Positions 1 through 8,419 of a stretch of DNA of 38,267 bases are shown here, in pieces (the stretch's first letter is position 1; each line of letters starts with the position of its first letter). The notes beneath the pieces are model-generated. The model had not been told where the DNA came from. It did no database searches and saw only the letters and a program-made list of their open reading frames with translations. The translations under genes and the position numbers were made by a program. Source of the stretch: DATGMS01 sp035303945 (GTDB lineage: Bacteria; Bacteroidota; Bacteroidia; Cytophagales; Cyclobacteriaceae). The stretch lies in assembly GCA_035303945.1 (NCBI GenBank), contig DATGQZ010000029.1:1-38267 (forward strand). Direction: 5' to 3'.

Positions 1-1
1 G

Positions 2-928
2 GCAAGCTCTCCCTCCGAAAGCGTCACACAACCGAATAATGGTAAAGAAACGAACGAGCCCACACCCGACGCGGTGGTCCCTGAAGCAGGGAGAGGAGAC
101 GTGCAGGGATCTGGTATCGAAAGTTTGGTGTTCGTCAACGCACAGGAAGACGCCGACATCTCCACCCTTGCCGACGGGGCCAGCATCAGCATCGACAAAC
201 TCAAGACCCACAAGATCTCGGTACGCGCCGAGGCCGGTTCAGGCGTGAGAAGCGTGAAGTTCGAGCTCTCCGGGGCGGTAAATTACAGCTATACCGACAA
301 CGGCGCGCCCTATGCCCTGTTCGGCGACGACTCCAAGGGAAACTACTACTACGGACCGGGCATGAAGGCCGGAAAATACACCCTCACCGTCACCGCATAT
401 AGCGAGGCTAAAGGCAAGGGAAATGTGATAGAACAAAAGACCGTTAACTTCACCCTAACCACTGCAGCAGCGGCTCCCACCGAGAATACTCGCCCCGGCA
501 AAGAAGGGGAAACAAGTACAGGAACACCAGCTCCGGATGCCCCTGAAGCGGACAGAGGAAGCACGCAGGGAACAGGCATAGCAAGCTTGGTGTTTGTAAA
601 TGCTCAATCAGACACTGACATCTCACCTCTTATCGACGGCGCTAATTTAAGCATGGGCAAGCTAAAAACACACAAGATCTCGGTACGAGCTAACACCGTC
701 TCGGGGGTCGGCAGCGTGAATTTTGAGCTGAGCGGCGCAGTCAAGTATAGCTATACCGACAACGTTAAACCTTATGCGCTTTTTGGGGACGACACTAGAG
801 GTAACTACTACTACGGACCGGGCCTGAAAGCAGGAAAATATTCCCTCACCGTTACCGCCTATACAGCAGAAAAAGGTCGTGGCAATGTGGTAGAGCGAAA
901 GAGAGTAACCTTCACTATCACCAAATAA
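2..928 (+). CDS. Secreted multi-module beta-sandwich protein, 5' end outside window
   Basis: The reading frame is open through the left edge (the visible part starts A-S-S-P-S-E-S-V), so the true start lies upstream and the first in-window ATG is not taken as the start. It holds two copies of a module of about 115 residues (bases 116-460 and 578-925). Each begins I-x-S-L-V-F-V-N-A, carries Y-T-D-N-x-x-P-Y-A-L-F-G-D-D and N-Y-Y-Y-G-P-G, and ends with an alternating beta pattern. Pro/Thr/Glu/Gly-rich linkers separate the copies. A third copy ends the lipoprotein encoded at 1801-3075, so the two genes are probably paralogues, and this one may also carry an N-terminal enzyme domain outside the window. 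Modules with this Y-A-L-F-G-D signature recur in secreted proteins of environmental bacteria and look like Ig-like accessory or binding domains. The function is inferred, not shown. Confidence 0.75.
   Translation, partial: ASSPSESVTQPNNGKETNEPTPDAVVPEAGRGDVQGSGIESLVFVNAQEDADISTLADGASISIDKLKTHKISVRAEAGSGVRSVKFELSGAVNYSYTDNGAPYALFGDDSKGNYYYGPGMKAGKYTLTVTAYSEAKGKGNVIEQKTVNFTLTTAAAAPTENTRPGKEGETSTGTPAPDAPEADRGSTQGTGIASLVFVNAQSDTDISPLIDGANLSMGKLKTHKISVRANTVSGVGSVNFELSGAVKYSYTDNVKPYALFGDDTRGNYYYGPGLKAGKYSLTVTAYTAEKGRGNVVERKRVTFTITK
116..460 (+). repeat. Beta-sandwich module copy 1 (coding repeat)
   Basis: First in-window copy of the roughly 115-residue module. It is clearly GC-richer than the other copies: by hand count 67 of 120 bases are G or C in 181-300. 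Confidence 0.8.
578..925 (+). repeat. Beta-sandwich module copy 2 (coding repeat)
   Basis: Second copy, C-terminal in the same protein. It is very close to copy 1 in protein sequence but with many synonymous differences; hand count 61 of 120 G+C in 661-780. Confidence 0.8.
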
Positions 929-962
929 ATCACAGTTGTTACTTCAAGTAATACCAATAATT

Positions 963-990
963 AAAAGACAGCCAAAAGAGGCTGCCTTTT
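963..990 (+). terminator. Hairpin terminator after the repeat-module gene
   Basis: An 11-base arm (963-973) pairs with 980-990 with one mismatch, around a six-base loop. The 3' arm ends in TTTT. It lies 35 bases after the stop codon, as expected for an intrinsic terminator. Confidence 0.7.
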
Positions 991-1800
991 AGTTATTGGA
1001 TAAGAAAAAGAACCTTTATATATACACATAAAAAAATAATGTGAACAAAATCCACATACTGAGGCATAGATCAACAGTTTTATCGCTGTAGAAACTTCAG
1101 CACTTAAACGATTAAACTAAATAATACAATCATTGAACAAATTTTAAGCCAATCTTCCATATTGAAGTTCTACCAAAAATTAGAATCAAACCACCATATC
1201 ATACAAATATGACACAAACTAAATCAAATAATTCATATCATTCTTGATGAACAGGATTTTTGCATAATTCAACCATATTTCTACAATTTTTTCTTGATAA
1301 AGGTCAACTCGGTGAACCAATAAACGAATGAAAATATCAAATTTCAAGCACGGTCCCGACATCTTTTTTCATCCAATCCTAAAAGCACTTCTGAATAATT
1401 AATTAAATATCAAGAAATACCAAAACAATATTTCTTCCACCGTTGCAATTTTTAACATTTAGAAATTTAATTTTGGATTTTCTCCAAGAATTTTAACAAA
1501 TACGCAAAAACTCTCAATACGCTTGGCTGCTACTAATTCTCTTTCTGTGACATAGAGGCTTTTAGTCCACCATAATCTTCATCCGGCATCAACGGATGTT
1601 TTGTCTTTAAGGAGTTGCTCCAACGGAACATTTCTTGTTCACCCGCTATTGATGTCATCATCCAAGCTCTAGAGCAGCAACATTCCTCACCTTCCTTAAA
1701 TCTTATAAACAAGGGTCAGCTGCGTCCATCGGGCAAGCTGTTCGTTTTCGAGAGGCTGTATCGTAAATCATAAACACCTTAAATTAAACAATTAGAAGAA
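991..1800. other. Long intergenic region, mostly very AT-rich
   Basis: No confident gene is visible. Bases 1000-1500 are very AT-rich (hand count 34 of 120 G+C in 1021-1140), with stops in all frames. Bases 1530-1740 are richer in GC (52 of 120 in 1561-1680) and contain one short minus-strand open frame, listed separately. The last 60 bases are the leader of the lyase lipoprotein gene; no clear TAnnTTTG box was found there. Confidence 0.6.
1533..1661 (-). CDS. Possible 42-residue hypothetical protein or gene remnant
   Basis: A minus-strand frame starts ATG-ATG at 1661 and stops with TAG at 1533-1535. It encodes 42 mostly polar residues containing M-P-D-E-D-Y-G-G-L-K. The frame stays open upstream of the ATG pair to a stop near 1713-1715. 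The GC content is higher than in the AT-rich stretch beside it. I do not recognise it, and no good ribosome binding site or promoter is visible. It could be a decayed gene fragment or chance. Confidence 0.2.
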   Translation of the reverse strand: MMTSIAGEQEMFRWSNSLKTKHPLMPDEDYGGLKASMSQKEN

Positions 1801-3075
1801 ATGGATAGTAAAATTGTACTCCGCCGCCTACTATTTCTATTGATGTTAACGCACTTATTTGGATGTCAGCTGGATGGAATTCATGAATCCATCTTGGCTG
1901 AGCAAGCTAACAATGATGAAAGTTCAACAGACGATATCGCAAACGCCAAATTCCGTTTAGCCGGATTACTCTTCCAAGAAGATTTCGAAAGTGGTAGACC
2001 CTTTCTAAATGTTGAAGGATTAGAGATCGGCGCAAACCATTCATTGACTTATGTTAACAAACCCAATGCTACGAAAGGACATGCAGCTAGATTTGAACTT
2101 AGGTATAACGATCCTATTGTAAAAGGAAGCAAACGGGCCGAAGTAACTATAGTGAAAGGGGAACATGGAGATATCGGTAAAGATACCTGGTACGCATTTG
2201 ACCTCTATGTACCTACCGACTATGTTGATGAAAGTAAGAAGGAGCTCATTAGCCAATGGCATCAAGACGGAGATGCATCAGCAGGTATAAACATTAAAAA
2301 TGGACGCTTTTTTTGGAGGTTTTATATTAACGGCAAGAAGCAAGATTATGATTTGGGAGCTATAAAAAAAGGGCAATGGAATAATTTCGTCATCCATATG
2401 CTTCATTCTTATGGCAGCGACGGTATCACTGAATTATGGCTGAACGACAAAAAACTGTTAGACCTTAAGGGCAGAAATATGAATAACGAAGATCTTCCAA
2501 AATGGAAAATAGGAATATACAAGAGCAACTGGCTAAAAGGGAAAACGAAAGTTGATAGAAGGGTACTTTATTTTGACAATATTAAAGTAGGCGACAAACA
2601 GGCAAACTATTCCCTTATGACAAGTGGTTCAAATGAGAATATATCAGACGCTATCAATCCCAGCCCTACCCCCTCTCCATCAGATTTCACTGAAAACGAT
2701 AAAGATAAGCCAAGTGGTTCCGAAATTGAAAGTTTGATATTTGTCAATGCTGAATATGAAAGGGACATTTATGCTCTCACTGAAGGAAGAAGCTTGAGCC
2801 TTAGCAAACAAGATACCTATAAAATCTCAGTACGTGCCAATACCAGCTCGAGTGTTGGCAGCGTAAAATTCGAACTGAATGGTAAAAAGAAATTCGTTTA
2901 TACAGACAATGTAAAACCTTACGCTCTTTTTGGAGACGATTCTAATGGAAACTATTACTACGGACCTGGTATGTCGCCCGGGAAATACACACTAACAGTT
3001 ACCGCCTATTCCCAAGACAAAGGAATGGGAAATATGTTAGAGCGTAAAACGGTCAACTTCATTATTACCAAATAG
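1801..3075 (+). CDS. Heparin-lyase-I-like polysaccharide lyase lipoprotein with C-terminal beta module
   Basis: The 424-residue protein starts with a lipoprotein signal (hydrophobic stretch 9-20, lipobox L-F-G-C with Cys22), so it should be anchored in the outer membrane or at the cell surface. Residues about 57-270 fit the heparin lyase I/polysaccharide lyase jelly-roll fold: F-E-S-G-R-P-F near 62-68, the basic R-A-E-V strand at 112-115, S-Q-W-H-Q-D-G with His154, then L-W-L-N-D-K-K-L and the C-terminal F-D-N-I-K-V-G strand. Enzymes of this fold cleave uronate-containing polysaccharides by beta-elimination. The substrate here cannot be read from sequence. A Ser/Pro/Asp-rich linker (about 272-307) leads to a copy of the module found twice in the upstream gene. 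ATG at 1801 is the natural start because it opens the signal peptide. The gene appears to be monocistronic. Confidence 0.8.
   Translation: MDSKIVLRRLLFLLMLTHLFGCQLDGIHESILAEQANNDESSTDDIANAKFRLAGLLFQEDFESGRPFLNVEGLEIGANHSLTYVNKPNATKGHAARFELRYNDPIVKGSKRAEVTIVKGEHGDIGKDTWYAFDLYVPTDYVDESKKELISQWHQDGDASAGINIKNGRFFWRFYINGKKQDYDLGAIKKGQWNNFVIHMLHSYGSDGITELWLNDKKLLDLKGRNMNNEDLPKWKIGIYKSNWLKGKTKVDRRVLYFDNIKVGDKQANYSLMTSGSNENISDAINPSPTPSPSDFTENDKDKPSGSEIESLIFVNAEYERDIYALTEGRSLSLSKQDTYKISVRANTSSSVGSVKFELNGKKKFVYTDNVKPYALFGDDSNGNYYYGPGMSPGKYTLTVTAYSQDKGMGNMLERKTVNFIITK
2725..3072 (+). repeat. Beta-sandwich module copy 3 (coding repeat)
   Basis: Third copy, C-terminal in the lyase lipoprotein. It keeps the Y-A-L-F-G-D-D and N-Y-Y-Y-G-P-G signatures but is AT-rich: hand count 46 of 120 G+C in 2821-2940. 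Confidence 0.8.
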
Positions 3076-3112
3076 TTGACATAGTGAGACAGCGTAAATT
3101 GAATCAATGGGA

Positions 3113-3140
3113 GAGGCAGCCTCTGTGGCTGCTTTCCTAT
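3113..3140 (+). terminator. Hairpin terminator after the lyase lipoprotein gene
   Basis: Arms 3113-3121 and 3127-3135 pair (with G-U pairs) around a five-base loop, followed by a T-rich stretch. The stem core GGCAGCC/GGCTGC resembles that of the terminator after the upstream paralogue. Confidence 0.6.
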
Positions 3141-3291
3141 TTTCTAGACAAGAATTCTTGGTGGAATGGCTTCGTGATGTTGAATGAGAATAATGTTTCC
3201 CTTAGTGCCAACAAAAACAACATAACTTACAACGGGGCAGTCAAATCGAGATGCCACGCCATCCCGATCAAAAACAATCTATGTTAGCCTA

Positions 3292-4182
3292 TTATTGCCT
3301 CGGAGGAATCGCTACCGGACTGTATTGATCAAACTTGGTCGTATCTACAGGTTTGAAAAGCAGCTTGGAATACATATATAGGCCGTTTTTCCAAACCTTA
3401 AAATCATGTCCGCCCTTTTCCAAATAATACACATGTGGTACATGATGGTCTTCAAGATATTCGTGCGTCCTGATACTAAATCGTAAAAGCTGATCTGTGT
3501 CACCACAAGAAATCCAAAGCAGCTTCAATTGTCGTTTGGCTTCATCGGGATCAGGTACGAGCTCTTGGGGCGGCTTTGTATTAGGCGCTGAAGAAAATCC
3601 ACCAACCCAAGCAAATTTATCGAGATTGCCCAAGCCAAAGTTCAATGCTTGTCCACCTCCCATTGACAGTCCCGCAATCGCCCTGCTTTCCCGATCCGTC
3701 AACACAGGGTATTCACTTTCAATGAAGGGAATTAGATCATTTAATAGATCTTGTTCAAAGGTGGCAAAGGCCTGAACTTTGTCTGCCGCCATGATATTGC
3801 CTTCTGCTCTATCATTTTTCATGGCCCTACCATTAGGCATTACGACTATCATAGGTGCTAATTTCCCATCAGCGTATAGGTTGTCAAGGATCACATCCGG
3901 TCTACCTCCTTTCATCCATTCGTGTTCATCCCCGCCAATACCGTGAAGCAAATAAAGCACTGGGTATTTCTCCTTCAGAGAAAAACCGGGAGGCGTATAG
4001 ACCAAGGCCTTGCGCTCCACACCCACTGTTTTGGAAGGATAAGAGACCAGCTCTATTTCTCCCTGCTGAATACCCTCACGAGGTAAGTCAAATCCGGGTG
4101 GAGCTTCCTTTTCCACTTCTTGGGCGTTTGATAAGCCACAAAAAATCAATATCAGAGCGAATAAGCTACATAATTTTTTCAT
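3292..4182 (-). CDS. Secreted esterase D-type alpha/beta hydrolase
   Basis: 296 residues with a signal peptide (hydrophobic 5-18, probable cleavage after S-N-A at 20). The fold is the esterase D/feruloyl-esterase type: Y-P-V-L-Y-L-L-H-G-I-G-G-D oxyanion segment near 73-85, nucleophile elbow G-L-S-M-G-G with Ser163, acid candidate Asp218 or Asp220 in C-G-D-T-D, and His249 in G-G-H-D-F. Family members hydrolyse acyl groups on plant or bacterial polysaccharides (feruloyl, acetyl) or small esters. It is the last gene of a three-gene minus-strand operon, 43 bases after the ThuA gene, which points to periplasmic carbohydrate processing. All catalytic residues are present; the substrate is unknown. 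Confidence 0.85.
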   Translation of the reverse strand: MKKLCSLFALILIFCGLSNAQEVEKEAPPGFDLPREGIQQGEIELVSYPSKTVGVERKALVYTPPGFSLKEKYPVLYLLHGIGGDEHEWMKGGRPDVILDNLYADGKLAPMIVVMPNGRAMKNDRAEGNIMAADKVQAFATFEQDLLNDLIPFIESEYPVLTDRESRAIAGLSMGGGQALNFGLGNLDKFAWVGGFSSAPNTKPPQELVPDPDEAKRQLKLLWISCGDTDQLLRFSIRTHEYLEDHHVPHVYYLEKGGHDFKVWKNGLYMYSKLLFKPVDTTKFDQYSPVAIPPRQ

Positions 4183-4225
4183 CTATTGCTTTGGCATCAA
4201 TTTTTCTTAAAACCTATCCTAACAG

Positions 4226-5158
4226 TCAAGGGACATACTCCGCTTCTGGCTTGAGGCTGGCATTTTGATCATCGGGAAAGTCCGGTGGCAGCGGGAAAGT
4301 CACTTTACCTGTCGCCAACCATTCAGTAGCCCTCACCATCGTGGTTTGAAATCCCACACAACGGTAAGAGCTAGGGTATACCTCTCCATGCCAAAGATGT
4401 CCCATACTGGAATTATACACGCTGCCGCTTCCATACGACACTACCCATTCAACCGGCCACTCTTTTTGGGTATCGGTGCTGTCATAAGCTGTGGACAATA
4501 CCGTAAGCTGTTCTACATACCCTCTTGGAAAACTGTAAACCTCTGTATTTACGGTTTTCCAAGCTTCTGGATAATCCTGGTTGATGGGATGTCGGTTGAA
4601 GATTCGAATCAGAGCGTCAAATCGGTCACCATGGCTGGTGCCTTTGCCTTGCCCCGGCTCGTGTCGAATTAAATTTTGATCTTGGCCTGCTTCCAATGCT
4701 ACTCCGAAATCAGCAGGACGCCATCCCAATCCAATCATTTTGTTGTATTCCTCCCAATCGCGAAAGGCATTGTTTGCGGAATGCAGCACATATAATCCTC
4801 CACCTTTATACACGTAGGCTTCCAATTGCTTCTGGGCCTGTGCCGGCCAACGTAGAGAGGGATTATGAATATTGTTGGTATTTTGAATAACCACATCATA
4901 CCTTTCAAAATCAGGACACCAATTTACCCAGTCTATGCTGTCTAATGGAATGGTACTTACTTCCACTTCAAACCGGCCTGATTTTTCCAGTACCCATCTT
5001 ACCAATGCACTCGTCTGCTTCCAATCGTGATTACTAAATCCATCCACAATTAGAACCTTCAACATGTCGTTCTGCCTAGCTGAGGTGGGAAGATAAATCA
5101 AGCAGAGGGTAACTGCCACTAGCACCAGCTTATTCGTCATGGCTATAATTTGTGACAT
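4226..5158 (-). CDS. Secreted ThuA-domain protein (trehalose-utilisation type)
   Basis: 310 residues. A hydrophobic N-terminus (about 10-26) gives a signal peptide; ATG at 5158 or at 5140 (residue 7) could be the start, and the second gives the more typical signal. From about residue 33 the glutamine-amidotransferase-like ThuA fold follows: V-L-I-V-D-G-F-S-N-H-D-W, then Y-D-V-V-I-Q-N-T-N, Y-V-Y-K-G-G-G-L-Y-V-L-H-S-A-N-N-A-F and, near the C-terminus, G-S-G-S-V-Y-N-S-S-M-G-H-L-W-H. ThuA proteins act in sugar (disaccharide) metabolism and often sit beside PVC-type propeller proteins, as here (78 bases downstream of one). The biochemical reaction of secreted members is not settled. Confidence 0.85.
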   Translation of the reverse strand: MSQIIAMTNKLVLVAVTLCLIYLPTSARQNDMLKVLIVDGFSNHDWKQTSALVRWVLEKSGRFEVEVSTIPLDSIDWVNWCPDFERYDVVIQNTNNIHNPSLRWPAQAQKQLEAYVYKGGGLYVLHSANNAFRDWEEYNKMIGLGWRPADFGVALEAGQDQNLIRHEPGQGKGTSHGDRFDALIRIFNRHPINQDYPEAWKTVNTEVYSFPRGYVEQLTVLSTAYDSTDTQKEWPVEWVVSYGSGSVYNSSMGHLWHGEVYPSSYRCVGFQTTMVRATEWLATGKVTFPLPPDFPDDQNASLKPEAEYVP

Positions 5159-5236
5159 GGCAACAAGGTATTAAATTTTAATGTTTTTTATCAGGTTATA
5201 ACCTGGCATGCACTGCCATCCGATATTAACAGCGCA

Positions 5237-8101
5237 TCATTTTCTTTCCAACTCTCTCTTCAACAGCGTCATCAGCTGATGTTGCTCCATGGTATGCTCT
5301 TTACTTTCAACTTCCTTGAGCATATTTTTAAGAACCTTTGCCGCCGCCTCGGTTTTTTCTGCTCCCACTCTTTGAATGGTGTAGTTCAACACGTTTGGCA
5401 TCTTACTTTTTTGAGCGACAGCCATAGCTTTGTCTACATCTGTTGCGATAGCAGGTTCAAAAGCATACCATAACATCAGGGGAAGATTGTGGTCATCTTT
5501 ATCTTCCTCTCTCTCTAATAAGGCAGTCAAAACGTGCCATCGCTTTTCTGGAGCAATACGCTGCATGGCTGAGGCGAGGTAAAGCCGTACTAAAGCAGAA
5601 TCATCGTTTTTTGCCATTGCTGCCAATCTTTCAAGGCTCGCATCTGCCAATTGCCTATCCTCAGCCATCAGCTGAATAGCCCAGCTGCGGATGTATTCAT
5701 TTTCATGATGGGTTAGCGTTAACAAGCCTGCTTCATCTATACCCTCTGTGGCATGCAATGTCCATAACGCAGCCAGCTTTCGGGTGAAGTCCGGATTTTC
5801 CTCTAAAATCTTGTTTAGCATCTTATGCACCCGCTTGTTTGGTCCTCTTTGCTGCAAAATGAGGCGAGCTGTGCGGACGTACCACTCATTTGAATTTAAA
5901 TGATGATTGACCAATTCCTTGTTGGAAGCTTTGGAAAGATCGACTTGGGTCCATTGATCACTGTCATGGCTTATCTTGAATATTCTTCCCATAGTCTTTT
6001 GATGGACATCAGGGTTTGGGCTATGACACTGATTCTTATCATACCAATCAATCGCAAAAACAGAGCCACTGGCGTCATAACGGAAGTTTAGCAGCTGAGA
6101 CCAGGAGTCGTTAGTCAAAATAAAATCATCTTCATGACTAGCCACGTAGCCGGAACCTCTTCTAGCGAGTTTGTCTACATTAATTCGCGCACCATGTATA
6201 TTGTTCATGTAGATTTTGCTGCGGTATTCCTCCGGCCAATTCTCATTGCCCAAATAAATCATTGCTCCGGAGTGCGCGTGCCCTCCCCCGGCTGCATTTG
6301 ACCTGAAGTTTCCAGCGTGTGGTCCCCTATCACCTACCCAATGAACATGGTCCCCGATTTCTTTAATATCATTATAGGTGTAGGGATTAAAATGTTGCCC
6401 CGCCTGCCGGAGATACCTGGCGCCTTGTATGACATGGAACATGTGAGGAATTACACATACCGTGATGAAGGGATGTCCATATTCATTAAAATCGATACCC
6501 CATGGATTACTGGTGCCTTCAGCAAACACCTCAAATTCGTGACGTAGAGGGTGATACCGCCATACCCCTGCGTTCAATTTTACCCGCTGTTCTTCTGGTG
6601 TTCCGGGTTTACCCACATTAGAATGAGTAAACACACCGTGCGTTCCATACAGCCAGCCGTCGGGACCCCAACGGAAGTTGTTCAGCATTTCGTGCGTATC
6701 CTGATAACCCCAGCCATCTAACAATACCTGCGCAGGTCCGGCAGGCTTATCGGTTTTCTCATCTATGGGAATAAAAATAAGTTCTGGAGCAGTGCCTAGC
6801 CATACCCCGCCCATTCCAACTTCTATGGCACTGACGAGGTTCAAACCTTCGGTAAATATCTTCCGCTTGTCCAGCACCCCGTCACCATTTGTGTCTTCAA
6901 AAATTAAAATTCTATCCCTCCCTTCGCCTTCAGGTGCTTTGTTGGGATAAGTGTGCGCCTCCGCTACCCATAACCGTCCTTTGGCATCGATTGTAAATGC
7001 AATGGGACGTACGATTTCAGGCTCTGCTGCAGCTAAAGTCACTTTAAATCCTTCCGGAACAGTCATAGCTGCTGCGGCATCCTCTCCCGACAAGCCGGCA
7101 TGCTCGATAAAATCCAAAGGTGGCAGAGAAATAATGTCGCTAGCCTTCAGCTCATTGGGAAAGTCAGGTCGTTCTGCATAGAAACGAAAATCATCAAAGT
7201 TGATATGTGCCCATTGATCATCGCCGATATATGGAATCTGTGAAATACCCGTTTCATTATCGATGACTTTTATAAAAATTTCCTCACCCATCACTTCACG
7301 GAGATCAACAACCACTGGCTGAAGCGTTGCTCTCCCCGATCCGGTAATAGAAAAGAAGACCTCATCGTTTTTAGCTCTTACCAATTCAACCCGTGTATCC
7401 TGAAGTGCTCCGCCAGATACCTTAAAAGAACCATAAGGCTGTGTCACTTCAAAGGGTTCTGAGGTCAAAGTGCCGGTCAAAGCGTAATTCTTATTGCCCC
7501 CACTGGTAAGGAAGAATTTTCCTTCCATGCCGATCTTAGTGTCTTTATTGTGTAAAGGGGATGGATCTTCGGAAACAAGACCTGCATTTTTAAAAGCCTC
7601 GCCGGTCGCAGTCCAACCTTGAAGATTACCCTGCTCGAAATTTAAATTCAACTCCCGCCCATTTTTCTTGGGAAGCTCTCCTGCAATAGTTTCTTCCTCC
7701 ACCAGAGGCCCATCCACCACTTCAAATTTCCCCTCCATCCCCGCTAAGCGGTGCCCTGGAATAGAGCAATAGTATATATCATTCTCTTTGGCAACGAATT
7801 CAACGCTGGTTGTTTGATCCGTCTGGTTTAGGGTCTCGCTTACAATGCCCGCTTTTTCCAAAGCGATATCGTGGGTTAGTGGTTCGCCATTGATAATGGT
7901 GATGCGCACCAATTCCCCCTTTTGCGCCTTAAGAATTGGGTTTCGGACACCGTTTTCATCGAAGTATCCCAACATGGTTGCACGGAGGGTATACTCACGA
8001 TCTGGCGCTACTGCTGTCACGGGAGCCATATCCGTGGCGAAGGATGAATAGCAAAAAGGAAGGAAAAATAATACAGCAATCAGCTGAGGAAGAAATCTCA
8101 T
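5237..8101 (-). CDS. Cupredoxin / jelly-roll / PVC-type propeller / HEAT-repeat secreted protein
   Basis: 954 residues with a signal peptide (about 1-22). Residues 35-130 form a cupredoxin with a full type-1 copper set: His77, Cys112, His117 and Met122 in Y-Y-C-S-I-P-G-H-R-L-A-G-M. Residues about 150-310 look like a jelly-roll, starting N-F-E-Q-G-N-L-Q-G-W-T and ending W-A-H-I-N-F-D-D-F-R-F. Residues about 335-720 are the six-bladed propeller of PVC-type or Pir_Neb 'membrane-bound dehydrogenase' proteins (V-P-E-G-F-K-V, F-E-D-T-N-G-D-G-V-L-D, N-P-W-G-I-D-F-N-E-Y-G). The remainder is helical HEAT-like. Many relatives end in a C-terminal cytochrome c with C-x-x-C-H. None is present here; the only Cys-His pair, in N-Q-C-H-S-P, lacks the first Cys. 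It leads the operon with ThuA and the esterase. A role in periplasmic sugar oxidation is inferred. Confidence 0.8.
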   Translation of the reverse strand: MRFLPQLIAVLFFLPFCYSSFATDMAPVTAVAPDREYTLRATMLGYFDENGVRNPILKAQKGELVRITIINGEPLTHDIALEKAGIVSETLNQTDQTTSVEFVAKENDIYYCSIPGHRLAGMEGKFEVVDGPLVEEETIAGELPKKNGRELNLNFEQGNLQGWTATGEAFKNAGLVSEDPSPLHNKDTKIGMEGKFFLTSGGNKNYALTGTLTSEPFEVTQPYGSFKVSGGALQDTRVELVRAKNDEVFFSITGSGRATLQPVVVDLREVMGEEIFIKVIDNETGISQIPYIGDDQWAHINFDDFRFYAERPDFPNELKASDIISLPPLDFIEHAGLSGEDAAAAMTVPEGFKVTLAAAEPEIVRPIAFTIDAKGRLWVAEAHTYPNKAPEGEGRDRILIFEDTNGDGVLDKRKIFTEGLNLVSAIEVGMGGVWLGTAPELIFIPIDEKTDKPAGPAQVLLDGWGYQDTHEMLNNFRWGPDGWLYGTHGVFTHSNVGKPGTPEEQRVKLNAGVWRYHPLRHEFEVFAEGTSNPWGIDFNEYGHPFITVCVIPHMFHVIQGARYLRQAGQHFNPYTYNDIKEIGDHVHWVGDRGPHAGNFRSNAAGGGHAHSGAMIYLGNENWPEEYRSKIYMNNIHGARINVDKLARRGSGYVASHEDDFILTNDSWSQLLNFRYDASGSVFAIDWYDKNQCHSPNPDVHQKTMGRIFKISHDSDQWTQVDLSKASNKELVNHHLNSNEWYVRTARLILQQRGPNKRVHKMLNKILEENPDFTRKLAALWTLHATEGIDEAGLLTLTHHENEYIRSWAIQLMAEDRQLADASLERLAAMAKNDDSALVRLYLASAMQRIAPEKRWHVLTALLEREEDKDDHNLPLMLWYAFEPAIATDVDKAMAVAQKSKMPNVLNYTIQRVGAEKTEAAAKVLKNMLKEVESKEHTMEQHQLMTLLKRELERK

Positions 8102-8419
8102 GGTGTAAATTGGGTTTTGTCAAATTCGTTTACGTCAACAATTCACAGCAAGCAACTGCTCAACTTGATTGATGCTTAGTTCCCAACAGCGATATTGATG
8201 ATTAATAGAGCGAAAAGTTAAAAGAAATTTAAGGATAAAGAAATGCTTTTTAAGAGAAAAATCAAATAAAGCCGATGTACCCTCTATCTCCCCAAACAAG
8301 AATCCCTCTTCTAAACCGTCCAGCACTCATTTTGTATTTTTTATCAACATCCCATCAAAAAGTGTTGCGGGCTTTATTTTTTTGAATAGTTTTAAAATTG
8401 AAAATAAACCCAAGTTAAG
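8102..8419. other. Divergent intergenic region
   Basis: It separates the minus-strand propeller operon from the plus-strand phosphodiesterase gene. Apart from a weak promoter candidate for the latter, I see no gene, repeat or strong hairpin. A 63-residue minus-strand frame here (8135-8326) looks like chance. Confidence 0.5.
8365..8394 (+). promoter_or_regulatory. Candidate Bacteroidota-type promoter for the phosphodiesterase gene
   Basis: TTG at 8365-8367 is followed after 19 bases by TAGTTTTA (8387-8394), one base from the TAnnTTTG consensus. The expected start of transcription is about 20 bases before the ATG at 8420. Confidence 0.3.

Noticed and set aside
3084..3287. 67-codon plus-strand frame after the lyase lipoprotein gene
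   Set aside because: It runs straight through the terminator hairpin at 3113-3140 and has no family features or plausible start signal.
8135..8326. 63-codon minus-strand frame upstream of the propeller operon
   Set aside because: It lies in the divergent promoter region, and its composition looks like chance.
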